Source: Rhodovulum sulfidophilum (GTDB taxonomy: Bacteria > Pseudomonadota > Alphaproteobacteria > Rhodobacterales > Rhodobacteraceae). Taken from it: a stretch of DNA of 64,000 bases. The notes under the pieces are model-generated. The model had not been told where the DNA came from, searched no databases, and saw only the letters and a program-made list of their open reading frames with translations. Shown piece after piece: positions 42,458 to 50,642 of this stretch. The position numbers were made by a program, and so were the translations under genes. Position 1 is the first letter of the stretch. Each line of letters starts with the position of its first letter. The DNA lies in NCBI GenBank assembly GCA_003241785.1, contig QFPW01000005.1, positions 124,001 to 188,000 of the forward strand. Reading direction: 5' to 3'.

Positions 42458-44308
42458 TCAGACCGCCCAGCAGCCGCAGCCGAAGGCGCCCCAGAACCCC
42501 CGAACGTCGCTCGTGGGAATTTCGCGGTAGGCGGCCGCGTGGTCGTGGCCGTGGACGGCGCAGTCCTGTGCGCAGCCGCATTGCGCGGCGAAGGCGCGCG
42601 CGGTCTCCGGGGCACGCCAGTAGCCGCCGAACGCGGCGACGGGCGACCAGTCGGGCATCGGCGCCGGCAGCGCGGGCGCCAGCGGACCGAAGCCGCCCTC
42701 GCCGAAGACGACCTTGCCGCCCAGCACCGTCAGCACCGAGCGCAAATGCACGATCTGGGTCTCGGGCACGGCGAAGTAATCGTCCGAGAGCAAGGCGAGA
42801 TCGGCGAGCTGACCGGCCTTGATCTGGCCCTTCTTGCCCTCCTCGTTCGAGAACCAGGTGTTCTCGACGGTCCACAGCCGCAGCGCCCGTTCCCGGTCGA
42901 GGCGGTTCGCCGGGGGATAGAGGCTCGTTCCGCCCAGGGTCCGCCCCGTGACCAGCCAGCTCAGCGAGACCCAGGGATTGTAGCTCGCCACCCGCGTCGC
43001 GTCGGTGCCCGCGCCCACGGGCACGCCGGCCTCGAGCATCCGCGCGATCGGGGGCGTATGCTCGGCCGCCTTGGCACCATAGCGATCGACGAAATACTCG
43101 CCCTGATAGCTCATCCGGTGCTGCACGGCGATGCCGCCGCCGAGCGCCGCGACGCGGTCGATGTTGCGCGGGGTGATCGTCTCGGCGTGGTCGAAGAACC
43201 AGTGGATGCCGCGCAGCGGCACGTCGCGGTCGACCTTCTCGAAGACGTCCAGGGCCCGGGAGATGGTCTCGTCATAGGTGGCGTGCATCCGCCACGGCCA
43301 CCGGTTCTCCGCCAGAAGCCGCACGACGGGCTCCAGATCCGCCTCCATGCTGGGCGGCGTCTCGGGCCGCGCGGCGCGGAAATCCTCGAAATCCGCCGCT
43401 GAATAGACCAGCATCTCGCCGGCGCCGTTGTGCCTGTAGATGTCGTCGCCCTGACCGGGCTTGACCCGTTTCGTCCAGCCGGAGAAGTCGGCCAGTTCTT
43501 CCTTCGGCTTCTGCGTGAAGAGGTTGTAGCTGACCCGCACGGTCATCTGGTCGGCGCGGCGCAGCTCCTCGATGACCGCGTAATCCTCGGGATAGTTCTG
43601 GGCCCCCCCGCCCGCGTCGATGACGGAGGTCACGCCGAGCCCGTTCAGCTCCCGCATGAAATGGCGCGAGGAATTCAGCGCGTAGTCGCGCGGCAGCTTC
43701 GGCCCCTTGGCGAGCGTCGCGTAGAGGATGGTCGCGTTCGGCCGCGCCAGCAGCAGGCCGGTCGGATTGCCCTTCGCATCGCGGACGATCTCGCCGCCGG
43801 GCGGGTTCGGCGTGTCCCTGGTGTAGCCCACCACCCGCAGGGCGGCGGCGTTCAGGAGGGCCCGGTCGTACAGATGGAGGATGAACACGGGCGTGTCGGG
43901 AGCGACCGCGTTCAGCTCGTCGATCGTGGGCAGCCGCTTCTCTGAAAACTGGAGCTCGGTGAAGCCGCCGACGACGCGGACCCATTGCGGCGCCGGCGTC
44001 CGGTCCACCTGCTCCTTGAGCATGCGCATCGCATCGGCCAGGGTCGGCACGCCGTCCCAGCGCAGCTCCATGTTGTAGTTCAGGCCGCCGCGGATGACGT
44101 GGGTGTGGCTGTCGATCAGCCCGGGGATCATCCGCCGCCCGCCGGCGTCGATCTCCGTCGCGCCCGGCGCGGCGGCGGCTCTCACCTCGGCGAGGGCGCC
44201 GACGGCGAGGAAGCGTCCGTCGCGGATCGCGACGGCCTCGGCTCGCGGGTTCCGCCGGTCCAGCGTGGAGACCTTGGCGTTCGCGATGATCAGATCGTTG
44301 TCTGGCAT
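42458..44308 (-). CDS. YtcJ-type amidohydrolase with Cys/His-rich C-terminal tail
   Basis: This 616-residue metal-dependent hydrolase of the amidohydrolase-3 family shows IPGLIDSHTHVIRGG (first metal motif, about residues 62-76), WRMHATYDETISRALD, GIHWFFDHAETI and GVPVGAGTDATR (final Asp). Family members end with the resumed sandwich domain (KAGQLADLALLSDDYFAVPE). Here an extra tail of about 55 residues follows, containing QCGCAQDCAVHGHDH and ending GAFGCGCWAV: five cysteines and three histidines that could bind a metal. It lies between XapX and the isochorismatase-like hydrolase on one strand. Confidence 0.86.
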   Translation of the reverse strand: MPDNDLIIANAKVSTLDRRNPRAEAVAIRDGRFLAVGALAEVRAAAAPGATEIDAGGRRMIPGLIDSHTHVIRGGLNYNMELRWDGVPTLADAMRMLKEQVDRTPAPQWVRVVGGFTELQFSEKRLPTIDELNAVAPDTPVFILHLYDRALLNAAALRVVGYTRDTPNPPGGEIVRDAKGNPTGLLLARPNATILYATLAKGPKLPRDYALNSSRHFMRELNGLGVTSVIDAGGGAQNYPEDYAVIEELRRADQMTVRVSYNLFTQKPKEELADFSGWTKRVKPGQGDDIYRHNGAGEMLVYSAADFEDFRAARPETPPSMEADLEPVVRLLAENRWPWRMHATYDETISRALDVFEKVDRDVPLRGIHWFFDHAETITPRNIDRVAALGGGIAVQHRMSYQGEYFVDRYGAKAAEHTPPIARMLEAGVPVGAGTDATRVASYNPWVSLSWLVTGRTLGGTSLYPPANRLDRERALRLWTVENTWFSNEEGKKGQIKAGQLADLALLSDDYFAVPETQIVHLRSVLTVLGGKVVFGEGGFGPLAPALPAPMPDWSPVAAFGGYWRAPETARAFAAQCGCAQDCAVHGHDHAAAYREIPTSDVRGFWGAFGCGCWAV

Positions 44309-44326
44309 GACTATTTTTCCTGCGCG

Positions 44327-44539
44327 TCAGAGCGGCTTGTCTCCGCCGGGCGGCGGGGGCTGCTGGGAGGTGAGGGCGGCGATCAGCTTGCCGCCCATCT
44401 CGGGCAGCTTTTCCCCGGCCAGCATGCCGAGCAGCCCGAGCAGGGCGATGACCGGCGGCGCGGGCGAGCGCACCCCGAGCAAGCCGTAGATCGCTCCGAC
44501 GAGCACGCCGGTCGCGAGCGAAAGCAGATAGAGCTTCAT
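44327..44539 (-). CDS. XapX/DUF1427 small membrane protein
   Basis: This 70-residue protein matches the XapX domain family: MKLYLLSLATGVLVGAIYGL, then LGVRSPAPPVIALLGLLGML, then GEKLPEM. Two helices are separated by the RSPAPP turn. Its ATG overlaps the end of the DUF1275 gene by 4 bases, and it precedes the amidohydrolase by 18 bases. XapX proteins often sit beside amidohydrolase and hydrolase genes; their role is not known. Confidence 0.88.
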   Translation of the reverse strand: MKLYLLSLATGVLVGAIYGLLGVRSPAPPVIALLGLLGMLAGEKLPEMGGKLIAALTSQQPPPPGGDKPL

Positions 44540-45222
44540 GCCGCGGTCGCGCCCGAGCGGACCTGGGCTTCGACCGCCGCCAGGCCCAGGACCGCGACGA
44601 GCGGCGGCAAGAGGAAGCTCGCCATCCCGAGCGCCAGATAGCCTCCCGCCGCCACGGCGCAGCCGAGCGCGAAGCCGGCGAGGCTCAGCGATAGGCGCTT
44701 CAGGCGCCCACCCGCCACGGCGCGGGCCTCCTCGGACCGGGGGCGGGCGAGATCGACGAGGTCGATCATGATCTGCGTCGTCGTGCCGGTCATCAGCGTG
44801 CTCGGCGCGTCGGCGCTCATATGGGTGCGGTGCGTCGCATTCTGGATCGCCATCGCCGCGACGAGGGCGAGCCCGGTCAGCATCGCCCAGGGCGCGTCCG
44901 CGTCCGAGAACGGACCATGGGCGAGCGCGGCGCCGGCGGCCAAGGTCAGCAGCGCGATCTTCGCCCAGAGCAGCAGGCGCAGATCGGGAAAATGGCGCGC
45001 CGCGAGCGCCCGCCCGGCGAGGCGGGTCCCCATCACCACCACGCAGAACACCGGCAGCGCGAGGAGCTTCGTCACGATTCCCGAGGAGCCAAGCGCGAGC
45101 GCCGCCCCGATCGTGACGAAATTGCCGGTGACATGGGCCGTGAACAGGCCGTGCAGCGAGAGAAAGCCGAGCGTGTCGACATATCCGGCGTTAAAGGCGA
45201 GTACGGGCGCGGGTTTGATCAC
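44536..45222 (-). CDS. DUF1275 (YoaK family) membrane protein
   Basis: This 228-residue membrane protein is a DUF1275 member, with the signature FNAGYVDTLGFLSLHGLFTA, HVTGNFVTIGAAL and, later, AMAIQNATHRTHMSADAPST with LMTGTTTQIMIDL. About six hydrophobic helices are visible. It is the first gene of the minus-strand series DUF1275-XapX-amidohydrolase-isochorismatase-DoxX, divergent from an IclR regulator. It overlaps XapX by 4 bases. Confidence 0.87.
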   Translation of the reverse strand: MIKPAPVLAFNAGYVDTLGFLSLHGLFTAHVTGNFVTIGAALALGSSGIVTKLLALPVFCVVVMGTRLAGRALAARHFPDLRLLLWAKIALLTLAAGAALAHGPFSDADAPWAMLTGLALVAAMAIQNATHRTHMSADAPSTLMTGTTTQIMIDLVDLARPRSEEARAVAGGRLKRLSLSLAGFALGCAVAAGGYLALGMASFLLPPLVAVLGLAAVEAQVRSGATAA

Positions 45223-45311
45223 GGTCGCCTCCGAAAAGGGGGAACACGGCGTCGCGTGGGGCGTCGATGGCCTCGGGCGCGGCGGCTGTCCGATTATTCC
45301 TGTATCATATA

Positions 45312-45330
45312 ACGGTGCATAATGTACCGT
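45312..45330. promoter_or_regulatory. IclR operator: ACGGTGCAT-A-ATGTACCGT
   Basis: A 19-base near-perfect palindrome (8 of 9 arm positions) in an AT-rich patch between the divergent DUF1275 and IclR genes, 30 bases before the IclR ATG. Its form and place fit an IclR-family binding site for both promoters. Confidence 0.65.
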
Positions 45331-45359
45331 ATTGCGGTTAAGATTTCAAGGGGAAGGCT

Positions 45360-46118
45360 ATGTCCGATACGGAACAAGTCTCTGCGAAGGACGGGGGCAT
45401 CCAGGTCATCTCGCGTGCCTTCGCGGTGCTTCGCGCGCTCGACCGGAACGGATCGAGCCTCGGCGCGCTGGCGAAGGCGACCGGGCTGCCCCGCTCGACG
45501 GTGCAGCGAATCGTCGACAGCCTCGCGGCGGAGAACGTCGTCGAGATCGGCGACAGCGGTGTCCGGCCGGGCTGGGGATTGCAGCAATTGGCCCAGGCGG
45601 GGCAGTCGATAGTGGTCCAGCGTGTCCGCCCTCAGTTGCAGACGCTGTTCGAGGCGACCCGTGAGACCGTCGACATCTCGACCTTCCACGGCCGTCAGGT
45701 CACCTTCCTCGACCGCATCATTTCCGACCAGGAGCTGCGCGTGGTCCCGTTCAACGACCGGCCCCGGCCGCTCCATGCCATGGCCAACGGCAAGGCCATG
45801 CTGTCCCTGCTGGACGACGACCGGATCGCGGCTCTTCTCCCGGAGCCTCTGGCACGACTGACCCCGCTCACGCTGACGACGCTCGACGCGCTTCGCAAAG
45901 AGCTCGACGCCGTCCGCCGTGAGGGCTTCTCCTACGACCGCGAGGAGCACGCGCTTGGCGTGTGCGCCATCGGCGCGCCGATCAACGTCCCTGGCCTGCC
46001 GCCGCATGCGATCTCGGCCGTCATGCCCGCCACGCGTTTCGAAGCGCGCCTGCCCGAACTGAAGGAAGCGCTGCGGGCCTGTCGTGTCGCGATGGTCGGG
46101 GCTTTGAGGATGCCGTGA
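45360..46118 (+). CDS. IclR family transcriptional regulator
   Basis: This 252-residue regulator has an N-terminal winged helix (VISRAFAVLRALDRNGSSLG, LAKATGLPRSTVQRIVDSLA, residues about 17-65) and a C-terminal GAF-like effector domain (RETVDISTFHGRQVTFLDRI, PLHAMANGKAMLSLL and, later, YDREEHALGVCAIGAPI). All parts are full length. It is divergent from the DUF1275-XapX-amidohydrolase series with a palindromic operator between them, and probably represses or activates that cassette in response to its substrate. AAGGGGAAGG precedes the start. Confidence 0.9.
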   Translation: MSDTEQVSAKDGGIQVISRAFAVLRALDRNGSSLGALAKATGLPRSTVQRIVDSLAAENVVEIGDSGVRPGWGLQQLAQAGQSIVVQRVRPQLQTLFEATRETVDISTFHGRQVTFLDRIISDQELRVVPFNDRPRPLHAMANGKAMLSLLDDDRIAALLPEPLARLTPLTLTTLDALRKELDAVRREGFSYDREEHALGVCAIGAPINVPGLPPHAISAVMPATRFEARLPELKEALRACRVAMVGALRMP

Positions 46119-46194
46119 GGGGGCGACGGGAGCGATCGGTAAACAGCGCGAAGCGCCTCGTCGAGCGCGGTGTCGCGCGATCAAGCCGAAGAGG

Positions 46195-46555
46195 GTGAGC
46201 GACGTCACCGACCTCGAGATTGGCGCGAGCTTCCCGACCGACCATCCGCTCCACGCCTGCGCGCCCGGCATCTCCGCGACGCCCGCCGCCCGCGCGGCGG
46301 CGGCGGATGTGATCCTGTCGCTGGACCGGGGTCGATCTCGGCGGCACGCTCGACGCGGCCTTCGGCGGCGGCGTGCCCGACCCGACGGTGATCCGGATCT
46401 CGCAGGATCACACGCTCGCCCGCGGCTGGAGCATGGACTACCAGGCCCTGCCGGCGGTCGACGTGATGCTCTCGCCGATCCCGATCAGGCGCTGGCCGCG
46501 CTCGTCGCGGTGCTGGACCTGCCCGAGGCCCACCGCGTCACGGAGATGGAGCCCG
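46195..46555 (+). pseudogene. Remnant of a thiamine-diphosphate-dependent (acetolactate-synthase-like) enzyme
   Basis: Only part of a TPP-enzyme middle domain survives, split over two frames. Frame one reads GASFPTDHPLHACAPGISAT and ADVILSLDR. A one-base shift in a run of Gs near 46330 then gives VDLGGTLDAAFGGGVPDPTV, IRISQDHTLARGWSMDYQAL and PAVDVMLSP. A second shift near 46475 returns to frame one with DPDQALAALVAVLDLPEAHR. In family members these pieces are continuous (ADVILSLDWVDLGGTL...). The N-terminal and C-terminal thirds are gone; the remnant runs directly into the 3' end of the LacI gene. Confidence 0.75.
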
Positions 46556-47656
46556 TCACAGGTCCTTTTCTTCCGTTCCTCCGCGCCCTTCCTGGCCAAG
46601 CAATCGGCGCGCGACCGCCGTCGTCTCACGATGGATGAGCTCGAAGCGAATGACCTCGCGGCGCGGCGCGGCGGTGGAGGGATCCGCCTCTCCCCGGAGA
46701 AACGGACGCAGCACCTCTCCGGTTCTGCGTCCGATCTCGGCGACGTCGCAGCGGATCGTCGAGAGCGAGGGCACGCATTGACGCGAGAGGTCGAAGTCGC
46801 CGAAGCCGAGCAGCGAAATGTCCTCGGGAACACGGATGCGGCGGCGGTGGCACTCCATCAGCGCGCCAAAGGCTGGCACGTCCGCCACGGCGAAGATCGC
46901 CTCGATGTCCGGCGCGTGCCGCAACATCAGGGCCAGACCGCTTGAGCCCTGCTCAAAGGAGGCAGGGGCCAGCATGGTGCGCACGATGTGTTCATCCGAA
47001 AGCCCGGCCTCCCGCAGCGCCGCGCTGAAGCCCCTCAGCCTGTTCTCGCCGCGCGCGTCCAGGATCGCCGTATCCGCGTCGTGGCCGATCGCGCCGATCT
47101 TCCGGTGGCCGAGCGAGATCAGGTGTTGCGCGGCGCGGTAGCCCGCCTCCCAGTTCGAGAAGCCGACGACGTGACCGATGGCCTCGTCCGGCAGATCCCA
47201 TATCTCCACGACGGGGATGTGTGCCCGCCGCAGGATCTCGACCGTGGCAGGGGTATGGTTCGTGCCGAGGATGACGATCGCATCGGGCCGCCGGGTCAGC
47301 AGGGCCCTGATCTGCCGTTCCTCTTCCTCCACGTCGTAAAGCGTGTAGCTGATCAGGAGCTGGCAGTTCTCCTCGCGCAGGGAGTCGGCGAGGCCCTGCG
47401 CCGTTCCGGCGAAATTCGCGTTGGTCAGCGTCGGCAGGATCAGGCCCACGAAACCTGTCTTGCGCGAGGACAGCGCCCCGGCCACGCGGTCGGGGACATA
47501 GTCGAGCTCCTTGATCGCCCGCATCACGCGTTTGCGGGTCTCCGCCGAAACGCTGTCCGGCCTCGCCAGCGCGCGTGAGACCGTCATTTTGGAGACCCGA
47601 GCGAGACCGGCGACGTCCTTCATCGTCGCCGGTCTCGCAGGTGTTTTCTTGGCCAT
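46556..47656 (-). CDS. LacI family regulator (GntR-like)
   Basis: This 366-residue repressor has the LacI helix-turn-helix and hinge (ATMKDVAGLARVSKMTVSRA, VMRAIKELDYVPDRVAGALS; residues about 10-60) followed by a sugar-binding-type effector domain (GFVGLILPTLTNANFAGTAQ, RRPDAIVILGTNHTP, VVGFSNWEAGYRAAQHLISL, ISLLGFGDFDLSRQCVPSLS). ATG 47656 is taken because MAKKTPARPATMKDVA is typical. The palindromes ATGATACC-GGTATCAT at 50587 and its near copy at 49594 are of the type LacI/GntR proteins bind, making the SDR and the URO-D/ABC/opine operon its likely targets. Confidence 0.9.
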   Translation of the reverse strand: MAKKTPARPATMKDVAGLARVSKMTVSRALARPDSVSAETRKRVMRAIKELDYVPDRVAGALSSRKTGFVGLILPTLTNANFAGTAQGLADSLREENCQLLISYTLYDVEEEERQIRALLTRRPDAIVILGTNHTPATVEILRRAHIPVVEIWDLPDEAIGHVVGFSNWEAGYRAAQHLISLGHRKIGAIGHDADTAILDARGENRLRGFSAALREAGLSDEHIVRTMLAPASFEQGSSGLALMLRHAPDIEAIFAVADVPAFGALMECHRRRIRVPEDISLLGFGDFDLSRQCVPSLSTIRCDVAEIGRRTGEVLRPFLRGEADPSTAAPRREVIRFELIHRETTAVARRLLGQEGRGGTEEKDL

Positions 47657-47771
47657 CAACGCGATCCCCGGCAACGACATGCCGCCGCGCGGTCGGAGAC
47701 CACGCGGCTTCACGTCCTTCTAGAGACTAGACTGGTCGTCGCGCAACACGCCGGCGCGGGATGGCGGGCGA

Positions 47772-48911
47772 TCAGACGGGGATCGCCCTCGGGCCGGCCG
47801 GAAAAGCGGCCCGGCCGGTGTCGAGGAAGTCGTTGAGGGCATCCACGTGCGGCGCGATGTCGATCTTCCGCGCCGCCAGCCAGTCATCGTCGAAATAGGT
47901 GTCGAGATATCGCTCGCCACCGTCGCAGATCAATGTGACGAGCGAGCCCGGCCGTTCGGCGGCGACCATTCCGGCGGCGATCAGGCAGAGACCGAAGAAA
48001 TTGGCGCCGGTCGACCCGCCGACGCCGCGGTGGATGCGCGCGGACAGCACACGCGCGGCGGCGATCGAGGCCGCGTCCGGAACGCGGATCATATGATCGA
48101 TGACGCCGGGAATGAAGGAGGGTTCGACGCGGGGACGGCCTATCCCCTCGATCCGCGACCCTCGCGCGCAGGTCACCGTCCGGTCGCCGGTTCGGTAGCA
48201 TTCGTAGAAGGCGGAGTTCTCCACATCGACGACGCAAAGCCTGGTCGGCATGTCGCGATAGCGAATGTGGCGTCCGATCGTCGCCGAGGTGCCACCCGTC
48301 CCGGCGCTCATCACGATCCAGTCCGGCGCCTCCGGTGCCATCTGCGCGAAGATGCTGGCCGCGATGTTGTCGCCGGACCGCCAGTCTGTGGCCCGTTCGG
48401 CGTTCGTGAACTGATCGAGATAATGGCCTCCCGTCTCCTGTGCGATGCGCCGCGCCGCGTCATAGACCGCCGCCGGGTGGTCGACGAAATGGCAACGGCC
48501 GCCGAAACGCTCGATCTCGGCGATTTTGCGACCCGAGGTCGCGCGCGGCATGACCGCGATGAAAGGCAGGTTGAGGAGCTGAGCGAAATAGGCCTCGGAG
48601 ACGGCCGTGGAGCCGGACGACGCCTCGACGAGAGTGGTCCGCGCGCCGATTTGCCCGTCGCAGATGGCATGTTGGATCAGCGATCTGGCGAGGCGGTGCT
48701 TGAGGCTGCCGGTGGGGTGGGTGCTTTCGTCCTTCAGGTAGATCTTCACGGCTCCGAGGGCGGGAAAGGACGGGTTCAGCAGATGCGTGTCGGCGGACCG
48801 CCGCGCGTCGCCCTCAAGCCTCGCGATGGCGCCGCGCGCCCATTCCCGGGTGTCCGGCGCCTCCGGGCAGGCGGCGGGGACGCGGGCGGGGGCGATCGGG
48901 GTCATCGGCAT
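47772..48911 (-). CDS. PLP-dependent cysteine desulfhydrase-like enzyme (Cds1/cysteine synthase fold)
   Basis: This 379-residue PLP enzyme has the beta-replacing fold. The PLP lysine lies in THPTGSLKHRLARSL (about residue 72), the substrate loop in VEASSGSTAVSEAYFAQLL, and the phosphate-binding glycines in SAGTGGTSATIGRHIRYRD. The pattern IYLKDESTHPTGSLKHRL and IEGIGRPRVEPSFIPGVID closely follows Cds1-type cysteine desulfhydrases, which break cysteine into pyruvate, ammonia and sulfide. An Lrp/AsnC regulator is divergent, an arrangement common for cysteine-detoxification genes. Confidence 0.82.
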   Translation of the reverse strand: MPMTPIAPARVPAACPEAPDTREWARGAIARLEGDARRSADTHLLNPSFPALGAVKIYLKDESTHPTGSLKHRLARSLIQHAICDGQIGARTTLVEASSGSTAVSEAYFAQLLNLPFIAVMPRATSGRKIAEIERFGGRCHFVDHPAAVYDAARRIAQETGGHYLDQFTNAERATDWRSGDNIAASIFAQMAPEAPDWIVMSAGTGGTSATIGRHIRYRDMPTRLCVVDVENSAFYECYRTGDRTVTCARGSRIEGIGRPRVEPSFIPGVIDHMIRVPDAASIAAARVLSARIHRGVGGSTGANFFGLCLIAAGMVAAERPGSLVTLICDGGERYLDTYFDDDWLAARKIDIAPHVDALNDFLDTGRAAFPAGPRAIPV

Positions 48912-49064
48912 CGCGCGCCGCCTTGGGCCGGGGTTTCGGGAGTGGCTGCGTGGTTCATGGCATCTCTCGGGAGGCATGGCGCGATGGCGTCCATCGCGCG
49001 CTTGAATGAGAGAAGCCTATCGCGACGAAGCCGGGATTTTTCGCTTTGTTTGGCGGCACAGGGG

Positions 49065-49080
49065 ATGATATCGGTAACTT
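49065..49080. promoter_or_regulatory. Weak match to the ATGATACC-GGTATCAT operator
   Basis: ATGATATCGGTAACTT agrees with the perfect 16-base palindrome at 50587 in 13 positions. It lies 23 bases before the Lrp-type gene. It could be a third site of the LacI regulator, or simply part of the Lrp regulator's own control region. Confidence 0.25.
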
Positions 49081-49102
49081 CAACCCAAAATTCGGTCGAA
49101 CG

Positions 49103-49552
49103 ATGGATCAAATCGACAAGCGGATCATCCTCGCCTTGCAGACGGATTCGTCGCGATCGCAGCGCGAACTGGCGGAGGTCGTCGGCCTCTCGCAGAACGC
49201 CCTCTGGCGTCGCCTGAAGGCTCTGGAGGCGACCGGCGTCGTCGTCGGCTACCGCGCGGTGGTGGATCGCCGGAAGCTTGGCTATGATCTGACCGCCTTC
49301 GTGATGTTGCGCACCAGCAGCCACTCGGCGGAGTGGCTGCAGAGATTCCGCGCCCATGTCGGGGGCATCTCCGAGGTGGTGGGCTTCTACCGCGTCAGCG
49401 GCGACTTCGATTACCTGCTGAAGATCGTGGCCGAGGATGTCGCGGCCTACGACCGGATCTATCAGCGCATCATCGAAAAGGCGGAGCTGCACACGATCAC
49501 GTCGTATTTCGCCATGGAGGCGATTTTCGACGAACGCCCGGTGCGGCCGTGA
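49103..49552 (+). CDS. Lrp/AsnC family regulator
   Basis: This 149-residue regulator has an N-terminal helix-turn-helix (MDQIDKRIILALQTDSSRSQ, ELAEVVGLSQNALWRRLKAL) and a C-terminal RAM effector domain (VMLRTSSHSAEWLQRFRAHV, VVGFYRVSGDFDYLLKIV). It matches the DecR/BkdR-like subgroup that senses amino acids. ATG 49103 begins with the typical MDQIDKRI; upstream residues are unconserved. It is divergent, 191 bases away, from the cysteine desulfhydrase-like gene and most likely activates it when cysteine is in excess. Confidence 0.9.
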   Translation: MDQIDKRIILALQTDSSRSQRELAEVVGLSQNALWRRLKALEATGVVVGYRAVVDRRKLGYDLTAFVMLRTSSHSAEWLQRFRAHVGGISEVVGFYRVSGDFDYLLKIVAEDVAAYDRIYQRIIEKAELHTITSYFAMEAIFDERPVRP

Positions 49553-49593
49553 CCCCGGCTCGGGGGGCATACGCGCGGCGGCCGAGCACATTC

Positions 49594-49609
49594 ATGATAC
49601 CGATATTAT
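49594..49609. promoter_or_regulatory. LacI-type operator, imperfect copy (ATGATACC-GATATTAT)
   Basis: It matches the perfect palindrome at 50587-50602 in 14 of 16 positions and lies 74 bases before the SDR start, in an AT-rich patch. A probable binding site of the LacI regulator at 46556-47656. Confidence 0.6.
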
Positions 49610-49682
49610 CTTCCTTCCGGATTTGGAAAACGGGGACATGCATAGAATGAGCGGAACCACGCGACGCCCCCGGGGCCTGGAC

Positions 49683-50426
49683 ATGTTCGACCTCACGGGC
49701 CGCCGCGCCCTCGTGACCGGGTCCTCGCAGGGCATCGGTCTGGCACTCGCCAACGGCCTGGCGGCCGCGGGCGCGACGGTCGTTCTGAACGGGCGCGATC
49801 GCCAGCGCCTCGAGGCCAGCGCGGGGACGATCCCGGGCGCGGGAATGCTGTGCTTCGACGTGGCCGACCACGCCGCGTCCCGCGCGGCCATCGACCGGCA
49901 CGTGGCCGAGGAGGGGCCGATCGACATCCTGGTCAACAACGCGGGCCTCCAGTACCGCGCGCCGCTCGAGGACTTTCCCGCGGAGGCGTTCGACCTGCTG
50001 TTGCGGACCAATATCGCCAGCGTGTTCAACGTCGGTCAGGCGGTGGGACGCCATATGATCGCGCGGGGAAGCGGCAAGATCATCAATATCTGCTCGGTCC
50101 AGACCGCTTTGGCACGGCCCTCGATCGCGCCCTATACCGCGACGAAGGGCGCCGTCGGGAACCTCACCAAGGGCATGGCCGCGGACTGGGCCAGATACGG
50201 GCTGAACTGCAACGCGATCGCGCCCGGCTACTTCCGCACGCCCCTGAACGCGGCGCTTTGCGCCGACCCGGAGTTCACCGCCTGGCTCGAACGCCGCACC
50301 CCCGCCGGCCGCTGGGGGGAGACGCAAGAGCTGGTGGGCGCCTGCGTGTTCCTCGCCTCCGACGCGGCGAGCTTCGTCAACGGCCATGTCCTCTACGTGG
50401 ATGGCGGCATCACCGCGACCGTCTGA
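49683..50426 (+). CDS. Short-chain dehydrogenase (gluconate 5-dehydrogenase-like)
   Basis: This 247-residue SDR begins MFDLTGRRALVTGSSQGIGL and shows LVNNAGLQYRAPLEDFP (NNAG strand), catalytic Ser in IINICSVQTALARPSI, YTATKGAVGNLTKGMAADWA (YxxxK) and PGYFRTPLN. The QYRAPLEDFP and C-S-V-Q region follow gluconate 5-dehydrogenase-type enzymes, which reduce keto sugar acids. ATG 49683 has GGGG 7 bases before it; an earlier in-frame ATG at 49647 is less likely. A LacI-type operator lies upstream and an independent operator precedes the next operon 216 bases downstream. Confidence 0.87.
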   Translation: MFDLTGRRALVTGSSQGIGLALANGLAAAGATVVLNGRDRQRLEASAGTIPGAGMLCFDVADHAASRAAIDRHVAEEGPIDILVNNAGLQYRAPLEDFPAEAFDLLLRTNIASVFNVGQAVGRHMIARGSGKIINICSVQTALARPSIAPYTATKGAVGNLTKGMAADWARYGLNCNAIAPGYFRTPLNAALCADPEFTAWLERRTPAGRWGETQELVGACVFLASDAASFVNGHVLYVDGGITATV

Positions 50427-50586
50427 CACCCGGGCGCACGGGCCCGAAGACGTCCCGGAGATCCTGACGGAGCGGGCGAGGATTCGGCGATTGCACGCGG
50501 GGCCGTCATCCGTGCCCGAATTTTAGGCGACGGCCACGGACCGACGGCGCGATGGGAAGGGCGGGGCCTTACCCCATTGACCCTTG

Positions 50587-50602
50587 ATGATACCGGTATC
50601 AT
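50587..50602. promoter_or_regulatory. LacI-type operator, perfect palindrome ATGATACC-GGTATCAT
   Basis: A perfect 16-base palindrome 40 bases before the URO-D-like gene, just after TTGACC (50577-50582). TATCAT within its right half could serve as a -10 element, though spacing to TTGACC would be short. A bound LacI protein here would block the six-gene operon that follows. Confidence 0.75.
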
Positions 50603-50642
50603 GGTCCGAATCGGAAACTATCTAACAGGCGGAACCGAAGCG

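Noticed and set aside
46170..46391. Plus-strand frame starting MSRDQAEEGE in the pseudogene region
   Set aside because: Third-frame shadow of the TPP-enzyme remnant; the homologous pieces are in the other two frames.
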